A stretch of 64,000 bases of DNA from Rutpela maculata (Eukaryota; Arthropoda; Insecta; Coleoptera; Cerambycidae): NCBI GenBank assembly GCA_936432065.2, contig OW386287.2, forward strand, positions 90,935,688 to 90,999,687, given 5' to 3'. Made by a program: the position numbers and the translations under genes. The notes beneath the pieces are model-generated. The model did not search any database and was not told where the DNA came from. It was given only the letters and a program-made list of their open reading frames with translations. Below, in pieces: positions 22,316 through 33,199 of the stretch (positions are counted from its first letter, which is position 1; each line of letters begins with the position of its first letter).

Positions 22316-22570
22316 AATTCATGCTATGTATACCATGTTTCATACACTTCTGTTACACATCGACGGTGTCTCAGGCGGTATATTTACCAAGTTCCGGCGA
22401 GCGCGCATACATGTATAAAAATTATTAATAAATTGTTATTCATTCATTCAACGAAAAAAAATGGTATACTGTCCTGGACTGCCTTTTGATGTCTTGTTCG
22501 AATCCCAGCCACTTCTTTTTTTTTTGTTTTTTTTTAATAACTGAAAAACAAAAATATGATATTTATAAAT
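22316..22570 (+). repeat. Repeat 'X', copy 1, tRNA-like right part
   Basis: CGACGGTGTCTCAGGCGGTA (A box) and TTGTTCGAATCCCAGCC (B box, near 22492-22508) on the plus strand, followed by a T-rich tail. A 62-bp LINE tail has entered between the boxes. Confidence 0.65.
22391..22452 (+). mobile_element. Very short LINE 3' tail insertion
   Basis: TTCCGGCGAGCGCGCATACA...AATAAATTGTTATTCATTC matches the 3' terminus of the LINE family at 3868-4113. It is almost only the terminus. Confidence 0.6.
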
Positions 22571-22599
22571 ATGATATTTAGTCCTTTATCTAATTTCTT

Positions 22600-22860
22600 T
22601 ATTCGCGAAATAATTTAGGTAGGTTAACGTATACTAAATTTCTCATTTAATATTTGATTTATAAATTCCATGCCGTATATACCTTATTTCATACACTTTC
22701 GTTACCCATCGACGGTGGCTCAGGCGGTATATTAATAAGGAAAATAATGGTATACTGTCTTGGGCTGCCTTTTAATGTCTTGTTCGAATCAAAGCCACTT
22801 CTTTTTTTTGTTTTTTTTTAATAACTGAAAAATGAAAAATACTCTTTCTAAAAACAATGT
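22600..22860 (+). repeat. Repeat 'X', copy 2 (right part only)
   Basis: TCGACGGTGGCTCAGGCGGT, then TTGTTCGAATC and a T-rich tail, directly following copy 1 as a tandem partner. Here the tRNA-like boxes are not interrupted. Confidence 0.65.
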
Positions 22861-23180
22861 TTTTGTTCATCATATACCAAGCACCTTATTTGTTAAATAT
22901 ATTTGTTGATCGTTAGTAGATTATTGTAGTTGTTTAACAATTACAAGTTTCTCACTTATGGCAGTAATTACTGATAGCATATTTTGTACTGATGCGACAA
23001 AAAACCGAATACAAGTCTGTAAGCAAGAATTATGTAATATGTCTCGCAGTACAAAAGCTTCCTTGAATTGTATATTTTCAACCATGGTTTATTGCAAATC
23101 GCTATATTTTGTACATTTTGCATATTGAAATAATTATATTTATAAATTATAAACCCTTATATATATTACATTTATTTTAG
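22861..23180. other. Intron end before the terminal CNG exon
   Basis: AT-rich with no recognised element; ends in the acceptor used by the last exon. Confidence 0.5.
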
Positions 23181-23574
23181 GTCTGACGGATACTCAAACC
23201 TCTTTGTGTTAAGTAAGGCTGATCTAAACGCGGCCCTATCTCATTACCCAGAAGCTCAAGATCTGCTCAATAAAAAAGCTAAATCGCTCATGAAGAAAAA
23301 CGCAGCTTTGGAGAGAAAACATAATGCAATGATAATAATAAATAATCCGGTTTCCCCCGAGAAGCAGGCTAAACTCCTCGACACTGTTCTACAAGTCCTT
23401 CCGCCAGATTCGAAATCGAATAGGTTGCTGAGATTTGGCAGCAGAGGGAAACCTAAATCAAATCCGGAAAATGATAAATTTAAGTACAGAAATAGTTTGC
23501 CAATTATAAGAAATTATGGAAGCATTGATAAGACGTTTCAAGCTAAAGTTACCGTTCATAGAACGATGAGTTGA
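23181..23574 (+). CDS. CNG channel beta-like subunit, terminal coding exon
   Basis: Last coding exon, after acceptor TTATTTTAG (ends 23180). Its first base completes an Arg codon split by the 10.8-kb intron (phase 2), then SDGYSNLFVLSKADLNAAL follows: the end of the cNMP domain and its C helix (HYPEAQDLLNKKAKSLMKK). After that comes a basic, low-complexity tail of about 85 residues ending in TMS and TGA at 23572-23574. The tail (KHNAMIIINN..., LRFGSRGKPKS...) has no domain I recognise; a short divergent tail is usual for insect CNG subunits. A reading that starts at the GTG at 23206 is only the in-frame part of this exon. The three exons join without any frame conflict, the strongest evidence that this is a live host gene. 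Confidence 0.9.
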
Positions 23575-24281
23575 ATTTTTACTAAATACAGTTAAAGAAG
23601 TATGTTGTAGGTACAGTAAGCAGCGTGCCAGGGTATGTGAAAATCATTTGATTGGAAAGTTGCAAAAACATCACAGATCATTTATTTTTTAAATTAGTTC
23701 TACTGTTTGACTCTTTCAGTTAATACTAAGAAATATTGAATTACATGATAGATTTGATTTTTGATCAAAACAATAATGAAATAAGAAATATTAACCATAT
23801 TATTTAATGAATCAACAATAATTTGTAACAAATCATAATCACTACAATATAACGCCTTTATGTTGTCAACTTTCAAAGATCATACAAGATATTCCACATC
23901 GTTATGTTGAGACTTCGGAAATGTAAACTAGGTTTGATTCTAAGAGAAAAAAGCACAAACGTGATTTTGGCTTATTTTGAAGTTGGTGGACTATGAAATT
24001 TTTGAAGAACAAATGCCATTATATATTTTAAACTCACTAAATTTTTTTCCTTTTTTGGGAACCAAAAATATAAATGCTCAAAAATGATATTTTCAAATGT
24101 TCAAGAGTTGGTTGGTTTTCGTTTTCAAAATATTGGTAAAAGCGTGAAATATGGAGTAACAGCTTGACGACAGATACGACCCTCCCCCTTTTGAAAGCCT
24201 CATATAGAGAGTTACTAAGGTAATACTGTACGATAGTATTATTAATAAATCTAGGGACATTTATAGTTTCTATTCTCGATA
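23575..24281. other. 3' flank of the CNG gene
   Basis: AT-rich sequence between the CNG stop codon and the first recognisable base of the Academ-like element. Probably the 3' UTR plus spacer. No ORF, tRNA or repeat recognised. Confidence 0.5.
24244..24249 (+). terminator. Candidate poly(A) signal of the CNG gene
   Basis: AATAAA about 670 bases after the stop codon and just before the Academ-like transposon. It is the first canonical hexamer I noticed downstream on this strand. No transcript evidence is available. Confidence 0.35.
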
Positions 24282-24403
24282 ATAATATATTGTGTATTTA
24301 GGGGTGAAAGCAATACATTCCCGGATGACGATGCAAAGTCGAGGAAAACAACCATCGAAGTCCGGGAATGTGCTTTCACACCGAAGTACACATACTATTT
24401 TGT
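24282..24403. repeat. Terminal hairpin of the Academ-like element
   Basis: GTGAAAGCAATACATTCCCG and, inverted, CGGGAATGTGCTTTCAC pair, with outer paired blocks (TGTGTATTTAGG against CCGAAGTACACATA), giving a stem of about 50 bp around a 20-base loop. The same hairpin is kept at 47786-47895, although there the loop has become a second palindrome (GTTGGCCTCGGCCAAC). Confidence 0.75.
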
Positions 24404-27076
24404 CTGAAATCACAATCAATATTATTATGAATTAAGGAATTTGTATTAATAGTATAGAAGCATATGTAGGAAAATTATCCTCCATGGCGGTATTAATGAA
24501 GGAGGGTTGCTTTTTTGATAAAAAAAACTATCCACACATGAATAATTTCTATGGTGTCACTTCGTGATGTGTGGCGTATAACATTAATGGCGTCAACAAG
24601 ATGGCCGCCATTAAGATTTATAAAATTGACATTATCTCAGTTATTTATTAGCCGATTTTCGTTTGTGATAGCTCATATTAAAGATAATTAAAATGTATAT
24701 AAAAAAGGTAATTTCAATGTTTTCTCTTAAGTAAACAGTATTTAAAATATTTGGGTAAATATGGTTTTGGAACGCAATAACTGTACCTTTTTTTATATTA
24801 TTAGGAAATATAACCAATAAATATTGCTAAGAAGTCATGGTTCGTAAATCATGACAGCAGTCATGTTAGAAATACAGTTCGACGTTTCACCTATGATTGC
24901 AAAGTACATCTTCAGTGATCTTTACTTCAGGAACTTTGAACACTGAATAAATGCAATTTTAAGCGATATTTTCAATAAATATATTTTCTAAAAAAAAAAA
25001 TTATTTTATTTTGTTTAAAAGTAAAATGAAATTATAAATCTGAATAATTGGAAAATAACAGTAATGCAATTAAATAGGTATCTAAATGATGTCGTTGATG
25101 ATATAGCTTGTCATCAATCATCATTGTTGTCATAATCTGACTCCTCTGGTACAATATGTGAATGGTTGTCGCACAGTTCGTCTATGACTCCACATTCAGA
25201 CATATCGGTACACGCTAGGCTGCTTGCAGAACATTTACACGGCGGATTACACTTATTTTTTGTACATGAGCATCTGACCAACTAGAGAATGGAGTCCGGA
25301 GCGGACGGCATTTCACAGAGAACAGGAATCACCTGTCCGTTTTCCATAGTCCATCCATGTTCAGTAGGGGACGGAATTATTGGCTGAGGATTGCAGTCTT
25401 GGTTCCAGATCATTACCTGGTAGTTGACTCTCTTCATTGCAGGTTTAAAAGCACTTCTTTTTGGTGGCAACTTTTCCCAGCTTGTCTGTTTCTTAGAAAA
25501 CATGGGCCAACGTAACTCGTGAAGTTTAGTTATATTCGTTTTAGGCTGGTAGATTTGGCAGATGAATGCTTCTAGTATTGTCATTACGTGATCAGAAATT
25601 GTGTGTTCGGTTCCCATTGAAGAAAAAGCCAAAAGCGTATCTACTGTAGCTGCATTGAATGCTTTCCGATATGAGCAAAGTTTACCTTTGCCTAGTAATG
25701 TACCTGTACAATCGGATCCAGATAACGCATGAAAATCCGATAGTGAAGAAGCCTTTAATGTACCTAAAGAAAGTGTATAAATCTGCAACTGATATAACTT
25801 CCTTGGAATTGGGTACAAAGTACGATGCAGTGGGAAGTTTCGGGTATCTTCTTATGCTAAGAACCAAAATGTCTGTGTCTTGTGCAAATATATATAGTTT
25901 GGTTGCTCCTCTATCGGCGGCATTAATAGCATGAAGAATTATTTTAGTATATGCCTCTTCTTGTGTGCTTCGAAGATGATCGAAAGAGCCATGTGATGCG
26001 GCAATTTCCGAATGCCATGTGACTACAAAGTTCTTGTTAGTTGCGCATGATGTAGCAGTTTTTCTGCTAAGTATGCAGTTAAGTCATTCTTGGTACACAT
26101 ATGCGATAGCAGTTTTGACATAGTTACGTTGACTATGTTTGTGCTACCAGCAATTTTATATCAAGTAGGAACAATTCCCTGTGCTCTCTTTTGCCTTGTC
26201 GTTTGCTTTATGGAGCCTTCTTTATATGCATCGAACACAACGCGCACTTCACTGTAGTTCCAATACTTCCTTTCTATTTTCTTCGTAAATGCTTCTGCTA
26301 AATCTTTGCATGTACTAATGTCCTTACCCTGAAGCTCTGCCATTCCGTCAACAACCACTACAGAAAACGTTCGTTCCTCAGAAGTATTAATTAAAATTGC
26401 TTTTGCCTCGTGGTATTGGTGGAATTGATTTTAAAATGTCAATCAGTTTACTTTTTTGAGAACACAGATGCATAGTACCGTCGTAATTAAAAAGTGATCT
26501 TGGTACAGCTGAAAATTCATATACACCTATTGTCTCGCGTAAATCTATGTCTCGTTGAGATCTGCTTGTAACTATAGCAGCCGAAAAAATAATGATCTGT
26601 CTGCTTTTAAATCTTTAACAATACCAGCCTCTTTTATTTTAATTTTTCTTTTGGCGCTTGAACGCAAATTTAATTTATTCCTCTTAATTGAATCCCATAA
26701 ATTGATTGTCCTACTGTTAGATATAAGCCTTTCCGTTTTGAATTCATCATACTGCTTTGTTCCAAGGGTACGAAACTTACTGACATCTCTTTTAATAGAA
26801 TCTGAGAAGATAGCCTGGGTTGCAATAATAATAAGTTCAGAATCTTCGTAAGAAAAAGGATTTCCCATTCGTTTAAGCTCAATACGTAATTTGTTTATTG
26901 CAATATTTTCTCTAAGTATTACTTCTTTCGAGTCGTCATTATGTTTGTGTGATGATATTTGTCCTACAATCCCTGCCATGTTTGATGTCTCATTAGATAA
27001 ACGATGAAGTTCTGGTGCTGTTAAAAAATATCGTGCTAGGGCTTTTGAATGTTGAGTGATACCTACCAAACCATCG

Positions 27077-28462
27077 CACAGTGGGGCCAAATTTACAAAA
27101 CTCGCTAATAAATCTTTTTTGGCAATATATGACAGAAAATATAATATAAATATCATATTTATCATTTTTATGGTTCCGTCAAAAATGGAAACCATATTTG
27201 CGAAGTGTTCCGTCTATCGGTCCGACCCTCCGCATGATTTTTGCGAAACTACTGAACCGATGAAGCTGATGTTCATCAGAAAATATAATATAAATATTAT
27301 ATTTATCATTTTTATGGTTCCGTCAAAAATGGAAACCCTATTTGCGAAATGTTCCGTCTCTCGGTCCGACCCTCCGCACGATTTTTGCGAAACCACTGAA
27401 CCGATGAAGCAGATATTCAAAACATATGTATAAAACTACCTACCGAAAATGGAAAAGTTGTGAAAACATATTAAAGGAAAATGATCACCTACTGTTTTTG
27501 ATAAGAAATAGCATTTTCAATTTTTCCTAAGTCGGCCATAAAAAGAACTGTAAATGCTATAATAAAAACTTTTATTTACTAGTGTAAAATCTGTAACTGC
27601 ACTTTTTCATTCACTCTCCGTCAAACCAACTTCAGTCTCATCTTCCCTCATTAATTTCTATTTCTTGATCTTTACCATTTTCTATCTTAATATGGAAGTA
27701 AGCAAATCAAGTACTTCTGAAGAGAAATTCTTAATATATTTCTTTTCGGGGAAATTTTGGAATGAATAAATATAATGATCCGATGATATGAGAAGCATAT
27801 TCAGGATATTCCCGTGAAAGTATATATCACTTCGGCATTCAAACCTATAAGAATAAATTAAATATTAGTAAAAATACATATAAACTCACTTTTGACTAGA
27901 ATACGTGGGATATTCAAAAACACATTATAATTTTTTTTATTTGAAGGTGCAGAAAGTTGCAGCCAATTTTTACCGGTTGATTACCAGACACATTAAGGCA
28001 TATGCCATTAAAAAATCTATGCCGGATCAGGGCCGGAAGTATAGTATAAATCCATGAGAAACTAAACTTTTCGTAAAAATTTGGTAATATGGTGTGTTCT
28101 TAATTAATGCTGTGTTTATTATTAAGTAAGTATCGTATTAATTAAAAATGCATACCACTGGGTTCACAATACATTGAAGTGTACAATCAAATAGTTCACA
28201 AGAAAATAAAACTCGCGAACTCGTCGCAACAAGCTATAAAGTGACATACAATTTCTTCCACGATTGTAGCATAACAGCTGCGTGCAAGTTGTCGCTTGAC
28301 TTTACGGCGTTGTTCCCGTTTTCCTCGGCCTCTCTTTCTGATTGTGGTTGCGTATTTGTATGCCCTGGCTATCGCTGTATTAGTGCGCATACACGAAATT
28401 AATTAAAGGATAACTTTAAATTTTGATTTTTTAGCGTATATTCTGTATTTGGCCCCACTGTG
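27077..28462. mobile_element. Transib-like non-autonomous element, 1386 bp, inserted in the nuclease gene
   Basis: Inverted ends CACAGTGGGGCCAAAT (27077-27092 and 28447-28462), with similarity continuing to about 38 bp (...CGCTAATAAATC against ...CGCTAAAAAATC), flanked by CATCG at 27072-27076 and 28463-28467. Transib elements make 5-bp GC-rich duplications and start CACWRTG, the same heptamer as the V(D)J recombination signal. Removing the insert and one CATCG restores an open frame that reads through a conserved motif of the nuclease family, so the boundaries are exact. No Transib transposase is encoded; the interior has a tandem duplication and a basic minus-strand 64-codon ORF of no known family. 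Confidence 0.8.
27139..27421 (+). repeat. Two tandem ~141-bp repeats in the Transib-like element
   Basis: The block AATATAAATATCATATTTAT...GGTTCCGTCAAAAATGGAAA...CGGTCCGACCCTCCGCA occurs twice with few differences. It contains the inverted motif GGTTCCGTC...GGAAACC. The ORFs running through it are repeat artefacts. Confidence 0.8.
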
Positions 28463-29246
28463 CATCGGTAACCTTCAAAGTTCTGTTTTCTTGTTCGAGT
28501 GCTTCATCTGCTCCAAGAGCACAAATGGATTGCTAGTTTTTTTTAACGACCCAATCTTTTAAACTCAGCCCATATTGTAGGATAATTAAATATTAATAAT
28601 TTAACAGAAAAAATTAATAATGGTATACAAATTATCTATTATTAAAAACGAACTGTTAAGAACGTTTTTTATAGAAATTTAAATTATCTAACATTGCATG
28701 AATATACAATATTCTCTAATTAACTTCAAATACATTACTTTAGTCTAATTTAAAAGTAAATCGTCAATTAAATAATGATAAAATTAATTAAATAAGTACT
28801 AATAATTTAACTGAAAAGTTTAATATAATTTATATATCATTAAAAACGAACCGTTACCATTTACTTTAGAGTAAATAGTTTAAGAACATCTTTTATTGCA
28901 ATTTTAATTATCACTAATATGAGCCATCGCAAAAGAAAATCGACCAATAAATAACTGAGATATTGCCATTCTCTGAAATCTCATTTGCCGCCATCTTGAT
29001 GACGTCATAAATGCTACCCGCCACACACCTCAAAGTAAGACCATGAAAATAATTTATCAAGAGGTAATTTTTTATTGAAATATTACTCCTACATACCCCC
29101 TTCATTAACTTCGCTACGGAACTACAGATGCTCCTCTACTATAATGCATAACATCTTCATTACAATCTAACTGCTTACTAAGAAATGCAATTTTAATCTG
29201 AGTTGGTTTGTCTGCGTGTATTTATTTACTGTCTGAAATATACATA

Positions 29247-29515
29247 AAAAACCGTACGGGAATGTTGATCGTTGTTTGGCAACGTATTTTCTCCGGTCTG
29301 TTTTCTGGTAGTTTTTCTGCTTTTTGCTTTTGAAAAGTTTCATGATCTTGTAAATTCGAAACAAAGAAAAATGGAACTATTACTTCTGAGTGTATTACTG
29401 TTATTTACATTACATTACGCTTCCGAAGTTTGAACATTGTGAAACGAAACAGAGGAAAACTAGCTTGGATCTGTAAAAACCTAAACTGCAGCGTACAACC
29501 AATTGTCGAAGACCA
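29247..29515. other. Spacer between transposons
   Basis: No gene recognised. Short, mixed composition. Confidence 0.4.
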
Positions 29516-31588
29516 CCCAAGTAACAATTTAAATTTTATCGTGATTTTCCAGAACCTCTTGAAGTCTATTTAATAAAACTACTGATAAAACTATATATCT
29601 TTGGCAAACGCTATTAAACCTTTATAAAGCTTGTATAAAGCTAAAAGAGTTCTGAGGGCCTTTTTGAAAAGTCATTTTAAAACCAATTGGTTTTATTCTA
29701 AACAGCCCTTATAACGTTCTGAAAACCTTGATAAAACTATTCATAAAACCAACAATAAATCCTGAAAGCATAATTTTGGCCTTAAGGGACTATCTACAAA
29801 CCATTGTTTAAACTATTATAAAACCACTTCGTAGTCATCATAAAATTAAAATATTTTAGAATTGCACTTAAAAAAGTTATTTGCTCTGTTAATATGGTTA
29901 TTTTTAATACAAAGGTTTTATGCTTGCCATTATATTAAATCTAAGTTGGCAATGTTGGTAAATTAGTCGCGTATTGGTAATGGATATTATAATAAGCATT
30001 TGCTGTTGTTCAGCTTTCAACTGGTCTCTCTATACTGATTAAAATTATCAAGTTCAGTAGGTACTCACCGTGCGTGAAAATTTAGCTGCGCATTAAATTG
30101 TACTAGTACTAGTAGGTCGAAAAATACGGAGACCCTTGAAAAATATAGAAAACTTTGGAAATTTTAAAAAATACTCATTTTTTAAAAAAGGTTTATTTTT
30201 TGTTGATATCAACTTAAATCACACGTTAGTAATAATAATCATGATTTTAGTCCTTATTACCCATAAATTGTTGCAAAAATGGCAAGTAAGTAATTGTTTA
30301 TTTGAATAATTCAACATGACAGCTTTTGTTTACAAAGATATTTTTGTAGAAAAATGGCGATTTTTTTTTAAACCTGTTGATTGCCGACAATACCACAATA
30401 AGAGTATTTGATCCTAAGATTGTCACGATGCTCTCTTACAAGAGCATTTGCTACTAATTACAACCAATTTAAGTCTTCTTACATTTATGTAAGTCCATTT
30501 GGTATTGTCTAATACGAATTAATCTTGTCTAACACCATTTGAGCTATATTAAAATTTGTTGGATTTATTCACAACCGCCATAAAACCTATTGCCCAAAGA
30601 CATTTGACTTTTTTGGCGTTTACTTATATATAACCTCACACTTGTTAATCACTTTTTCCTTACCTTAGCTGTGCTGTGATTGTTCTGCTATATGCCCTTA
30701 TACCCAGATGCAGTGAACTGCACTGGAATGTGAATAAAAGAGCAAAAAGATATAAATAAGAAGAAGAAGAAGAAGATTAGTCAAAAATGTGTGGTATGGA
30801 TCTAATTCGCGAAAATCAAACAAATGAACACAATAGGGATTTACCTTCGATACATACAAATTCACCAATATGTGACAGCGATTTATATATCATGACAAAT
30901 TTCCGCTATTACTTTACTATATAAACTTTTCCTTATACGTGAATTCCTTTGTATCGAAGGCAAATCCCTATTGTGTTCATTTGTTTGATTTTCGCGAATT
31001 GTTTAAAGTAACCACATTTTTTTAGTTTCATCCACGTTTGTGGAAAATGCGTCTCCATATTTAATTTCTTGAGGTACTTCACACAAAAGTAGTTAAAAAT
31101 TAACCTAAAATAAGTAAAATTTATTTATCCACCTGTCAAACTGCAACTTTTGCGGTTTTATGAAGGAACTTGTCCAGACTGAATGGTTCTTATGTTACAT
31201 TTGGCATTATACAAGCCAATATATAGATTTATAGCAGTTTTATGATTAATCAGATGCCCCTTTAAAACTCTTAGGCATACTGATTTTATGCACGTTGTCT
31301 CTGAGGTAAATTGGTTTCCTAGGCCAAATTATTTTATCATGGTAGTGCTGACCACCACCATAAAACCTTTACAAGTGTCAATAGACTCGATTTAAAACAA
31401 ATGCCAAATGGTATTGAAACTCATGCAGCTTCCAAGAGGTTGTTACAACTCTTAATAAAACTACTTAGGCTGAAAGAGTTGTTGGCCTGCTATACTACCG
31501 CTATAAAGCCATTTAGCAAACTTACATCCTCAATAAAGCTATTATAAAACTTATTCAAGTCCACATAGAATTTAAATTGTTACTTCGG
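29516..31588. mobile_element. 'CCCAAG' TIR element B, 2.1 kb
   Basis: Left end CCCAAGTAACAATTTAAATT and right end the complement of CCGAAGTAACAATTTAAATT. CA flanks both sides (29514-29515 and 31589-31590), again a 2-bp duplication. The terminal pattern (CCNAAGYARCAATTTWAAT) matches element A at 19300. Subterminal regions are rich in ATAAAACYA-type motifs. No transposase gene. A palindromic MITE is nested at 30804-31000. Confidence 0.65.
30804..31000. mobile_element. Palindromic MITE, 197 bp
   Basis: Arms of about 60 bp, AATTCGCGAAAATCAAACAA... and its near-perfect inverse ...TTGTTTGATTTTCGCGAATT, around a ~75-bp centre. Only a few differences between arms, so recent. Confidence 0.8.
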
Positions 31589-31599
31589 CATGCTCCTCT

Positions 31600-33075
31600 C
31601 GTGCCATCATACCTTACATTCCCTTTGCCGATCTATTTTGATTAAATTAGGAAAATGATACAGATATAAAAGAGAACCACAGCTGAATGAAGATTACTTC
31701 ATTAGGAGATTTTCCATTATCCTGTGATTAGTGTATAGAACAGGAGATATAAAAAATACTGACTGGAATTTCTTTTATCGTGATAATGTGCGAAATTCTA
31801 ATGTGAAATTGTAAAAAATATAAATGCTTAATTATCTTAATAAAATAGAGCATTATTTATGACAAATGGTGAAGAAGTTAATCGTTGTTTATGATAAATA
31901 TGTAATTCCTATTCAAATAATAATAAATACTTTTAAGTATAAAAATGCAGACTTCATATGAGGCAAAAAATTTAGTAGATTGTTAGAAATGATTTGCAAC
32001 CCCTGACGCGTTACCTGTACTGTATGTAGTAAAATGCATTACAAAATTTTGTCTCTAATTCTGTTACAAAATGAGAACTTTTTGAATGTAATTTCAGTTT
32101 TGAAAAGTATTTCTTTTCACAACTACATAGTTATAAAATGATTGTTACTTTTTATCACTAGTGATAAAATGATGTAATTCACTGGAAAGTAAACTAAGAA
32201 TAGCAAACAATTTTATTTCGCATAAAATATTTATAATAGATTGTTTTAATTTTATTTTGACACTATTATTTTCTAATTCAAACCCATGGCAATGATGATT
32301 TTCATGTAAACTATAATAATTAATAACATGGACATATAGATGCGATATAAATTAAACATCAAAATAGTCTGGCTGCATTCTGCAAGAGAGTTAGGACAAA
32401 TGTAAAGATAAATATTACATTATAAAATTAGCAATTTTTTTATATTTACTACGATTTGCTATATATATTGTTCCAAGAAAAATGGTAAAACTTTTGGAAA
32501 GAGGGGAAAACAAAATTGAACGAAATTAAAATAAAGATAATTTGTGTTAAGAAAAGCAACCTATATTCGTTAATATATTTGAAATTAATCTGAGATTAAC
32601 TTAAGACGAAGCTTTCAAACAGGGCCTTTATTTGAGGGAATTTACTTCACTTGCAGGTTCTTTATTGAACTCATAGCAGTGTTTGAAGTGTGTTCGTGGT
32701 AAAGAATTAGTTATTTAGAATTTGCATAGACTTTAATTATTCTTAATAATATATAATAGTCACAACGAATTCTAAGATATTATATACAGGGTTTTTGATT
32801 TACCCTTATACAGCCTTTAGGTACCTTTTGACATGCCCCCCCCCCCCCAAGCCGTCTTCCATGAGCCAAAAAATAAAGAAGCAGTACAAAGCAGTATCTA
32901 AATTATTCCTTGAAATAAATATTTTGTAATTAATGCCAGTATTATCTAATAGAGGAATCTACATACACATTCGTTTTCAACCATTTTCTGAAAAATTTTC
33001 CTCATCCTCTGGGGAGGCCGGTTCTATTGCCCCCCCCCAGATGAATTTTCTGGCTGCGCCACTGCCTTTTGAACT
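31600..33075. other. AT-rich stretch without genes
   Basis: No coding exon recognised. A polyC tract (32836-32849) and a second one near 33030 with GAATTTTCTGGCTGCGCCAC resemble eroded hAT ends. Confidence 0.45.
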
Positions 33076-33077
33076 AA

Positions 33078-33198
33078 TTGAAATATTTGTAAACGCAAGG
33101 AACATAATTCTTTTCTCCTTTATCAAACTACATTTGTTTTTTTGAAGGTCACTTAAGAAATAATTATGTTCCTTGCGTTTCCTTCATATCTCAATTAT
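33078..33198. repeat. Foldback hairpin, ~120 bp
   Basis: AACGCAAGGAACATAATT and its inverse AATTATGTTCCTTGCGTT, with further pairing outside (TTGAAATATTTG against CATATCTCAA). Confidence 0.7.
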
Positions 33199-33199
33199 T

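Larger units (their letters stand above)
12351..23180 (+). other. 10.8-kb last intron of the CNG gene, filled with nested transposons
   Basis: Intron between exons B and C (donor GTAAGC, acceptor TTTTAG). Nearly all of it can be assigned to mobile elements listed separately: a tRNA-like repeat broken by a 4.4-kb inverted-repeat element, then a second repeat broken by a hAT remnant, which is broken by a 2.9-kb element, which holds a LINE fragment. No host coding exon was recognised inside it. Confidence 0.85.
25114..28600 (-). pseudogene. Academ-like transposon protein: XPG/PIN-like nuclease with C-terminal Cys cluster, broken
   Basis: Read down the minus strand from about 28600: WAEF and DWVVKKN, GADEALEQENRTLKVT, the Transib-like insertion, then LVGITQHSKALARYFL, GNPFSYEDSELIIIATQA, DSIKRNKLNLRS, RDIDLRETIGVYEFSAV, VRVVFDAYKEGSIKQTTRQK, STNIVNVTMSKLLSH, KIILHAINAADRGATKLYIF, AQDTDILVLSIRRYP, HALSGSDCTGTLLGKGKL, ELRWPMFSKKQTSWEKLPPK, VNYQVMIWNQDCNPQP and the cysteine cluster CSCTKNKCNPPCKC. 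The order matches the invertebrate family. DTD and GSD are acidic positions expected of FEN/XPG nucleases. Breaks: in-frame stops at about 28525 (TAG), 26161 (TGA) and 25282 (TAG), frameshifts near 28575, 26560, 26420 and 25785, and EAYT where the family has EADT. The N-terminal domain is missing. Confidence 0.75.
24282..29246 (-). mobile_element. Academ-like DNA transposon, degenerate, ~3.6 kb before a nested 1.4-kb insertion
   Basis: Inverted arms (about 24448-24710 and 28890-29140) flank a minus-strand nuclease gene. Outside the left arm is a ~125-bp hairpin (24282-24403). Outside the right arm is a unique end stretch closing at about CTGTCTGAAATATACATA (29228-29246). The 283-bp copy at 47613-47895 consists of just these two outer parts joined, so it marks both ends of the family. 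The protein family (XPG-like nuclease with a C-terminal cysteine cluster) is what Repbase uses to define Academ. The TSD is unresolved. Confidence 0.7.

Noticed and set aside
27056..27433. 125-codon ORF and its minus-strand partner
   Set aside because: They run through two tandem 141-bp repeats of the Transib-like element; internal duplication explains them.
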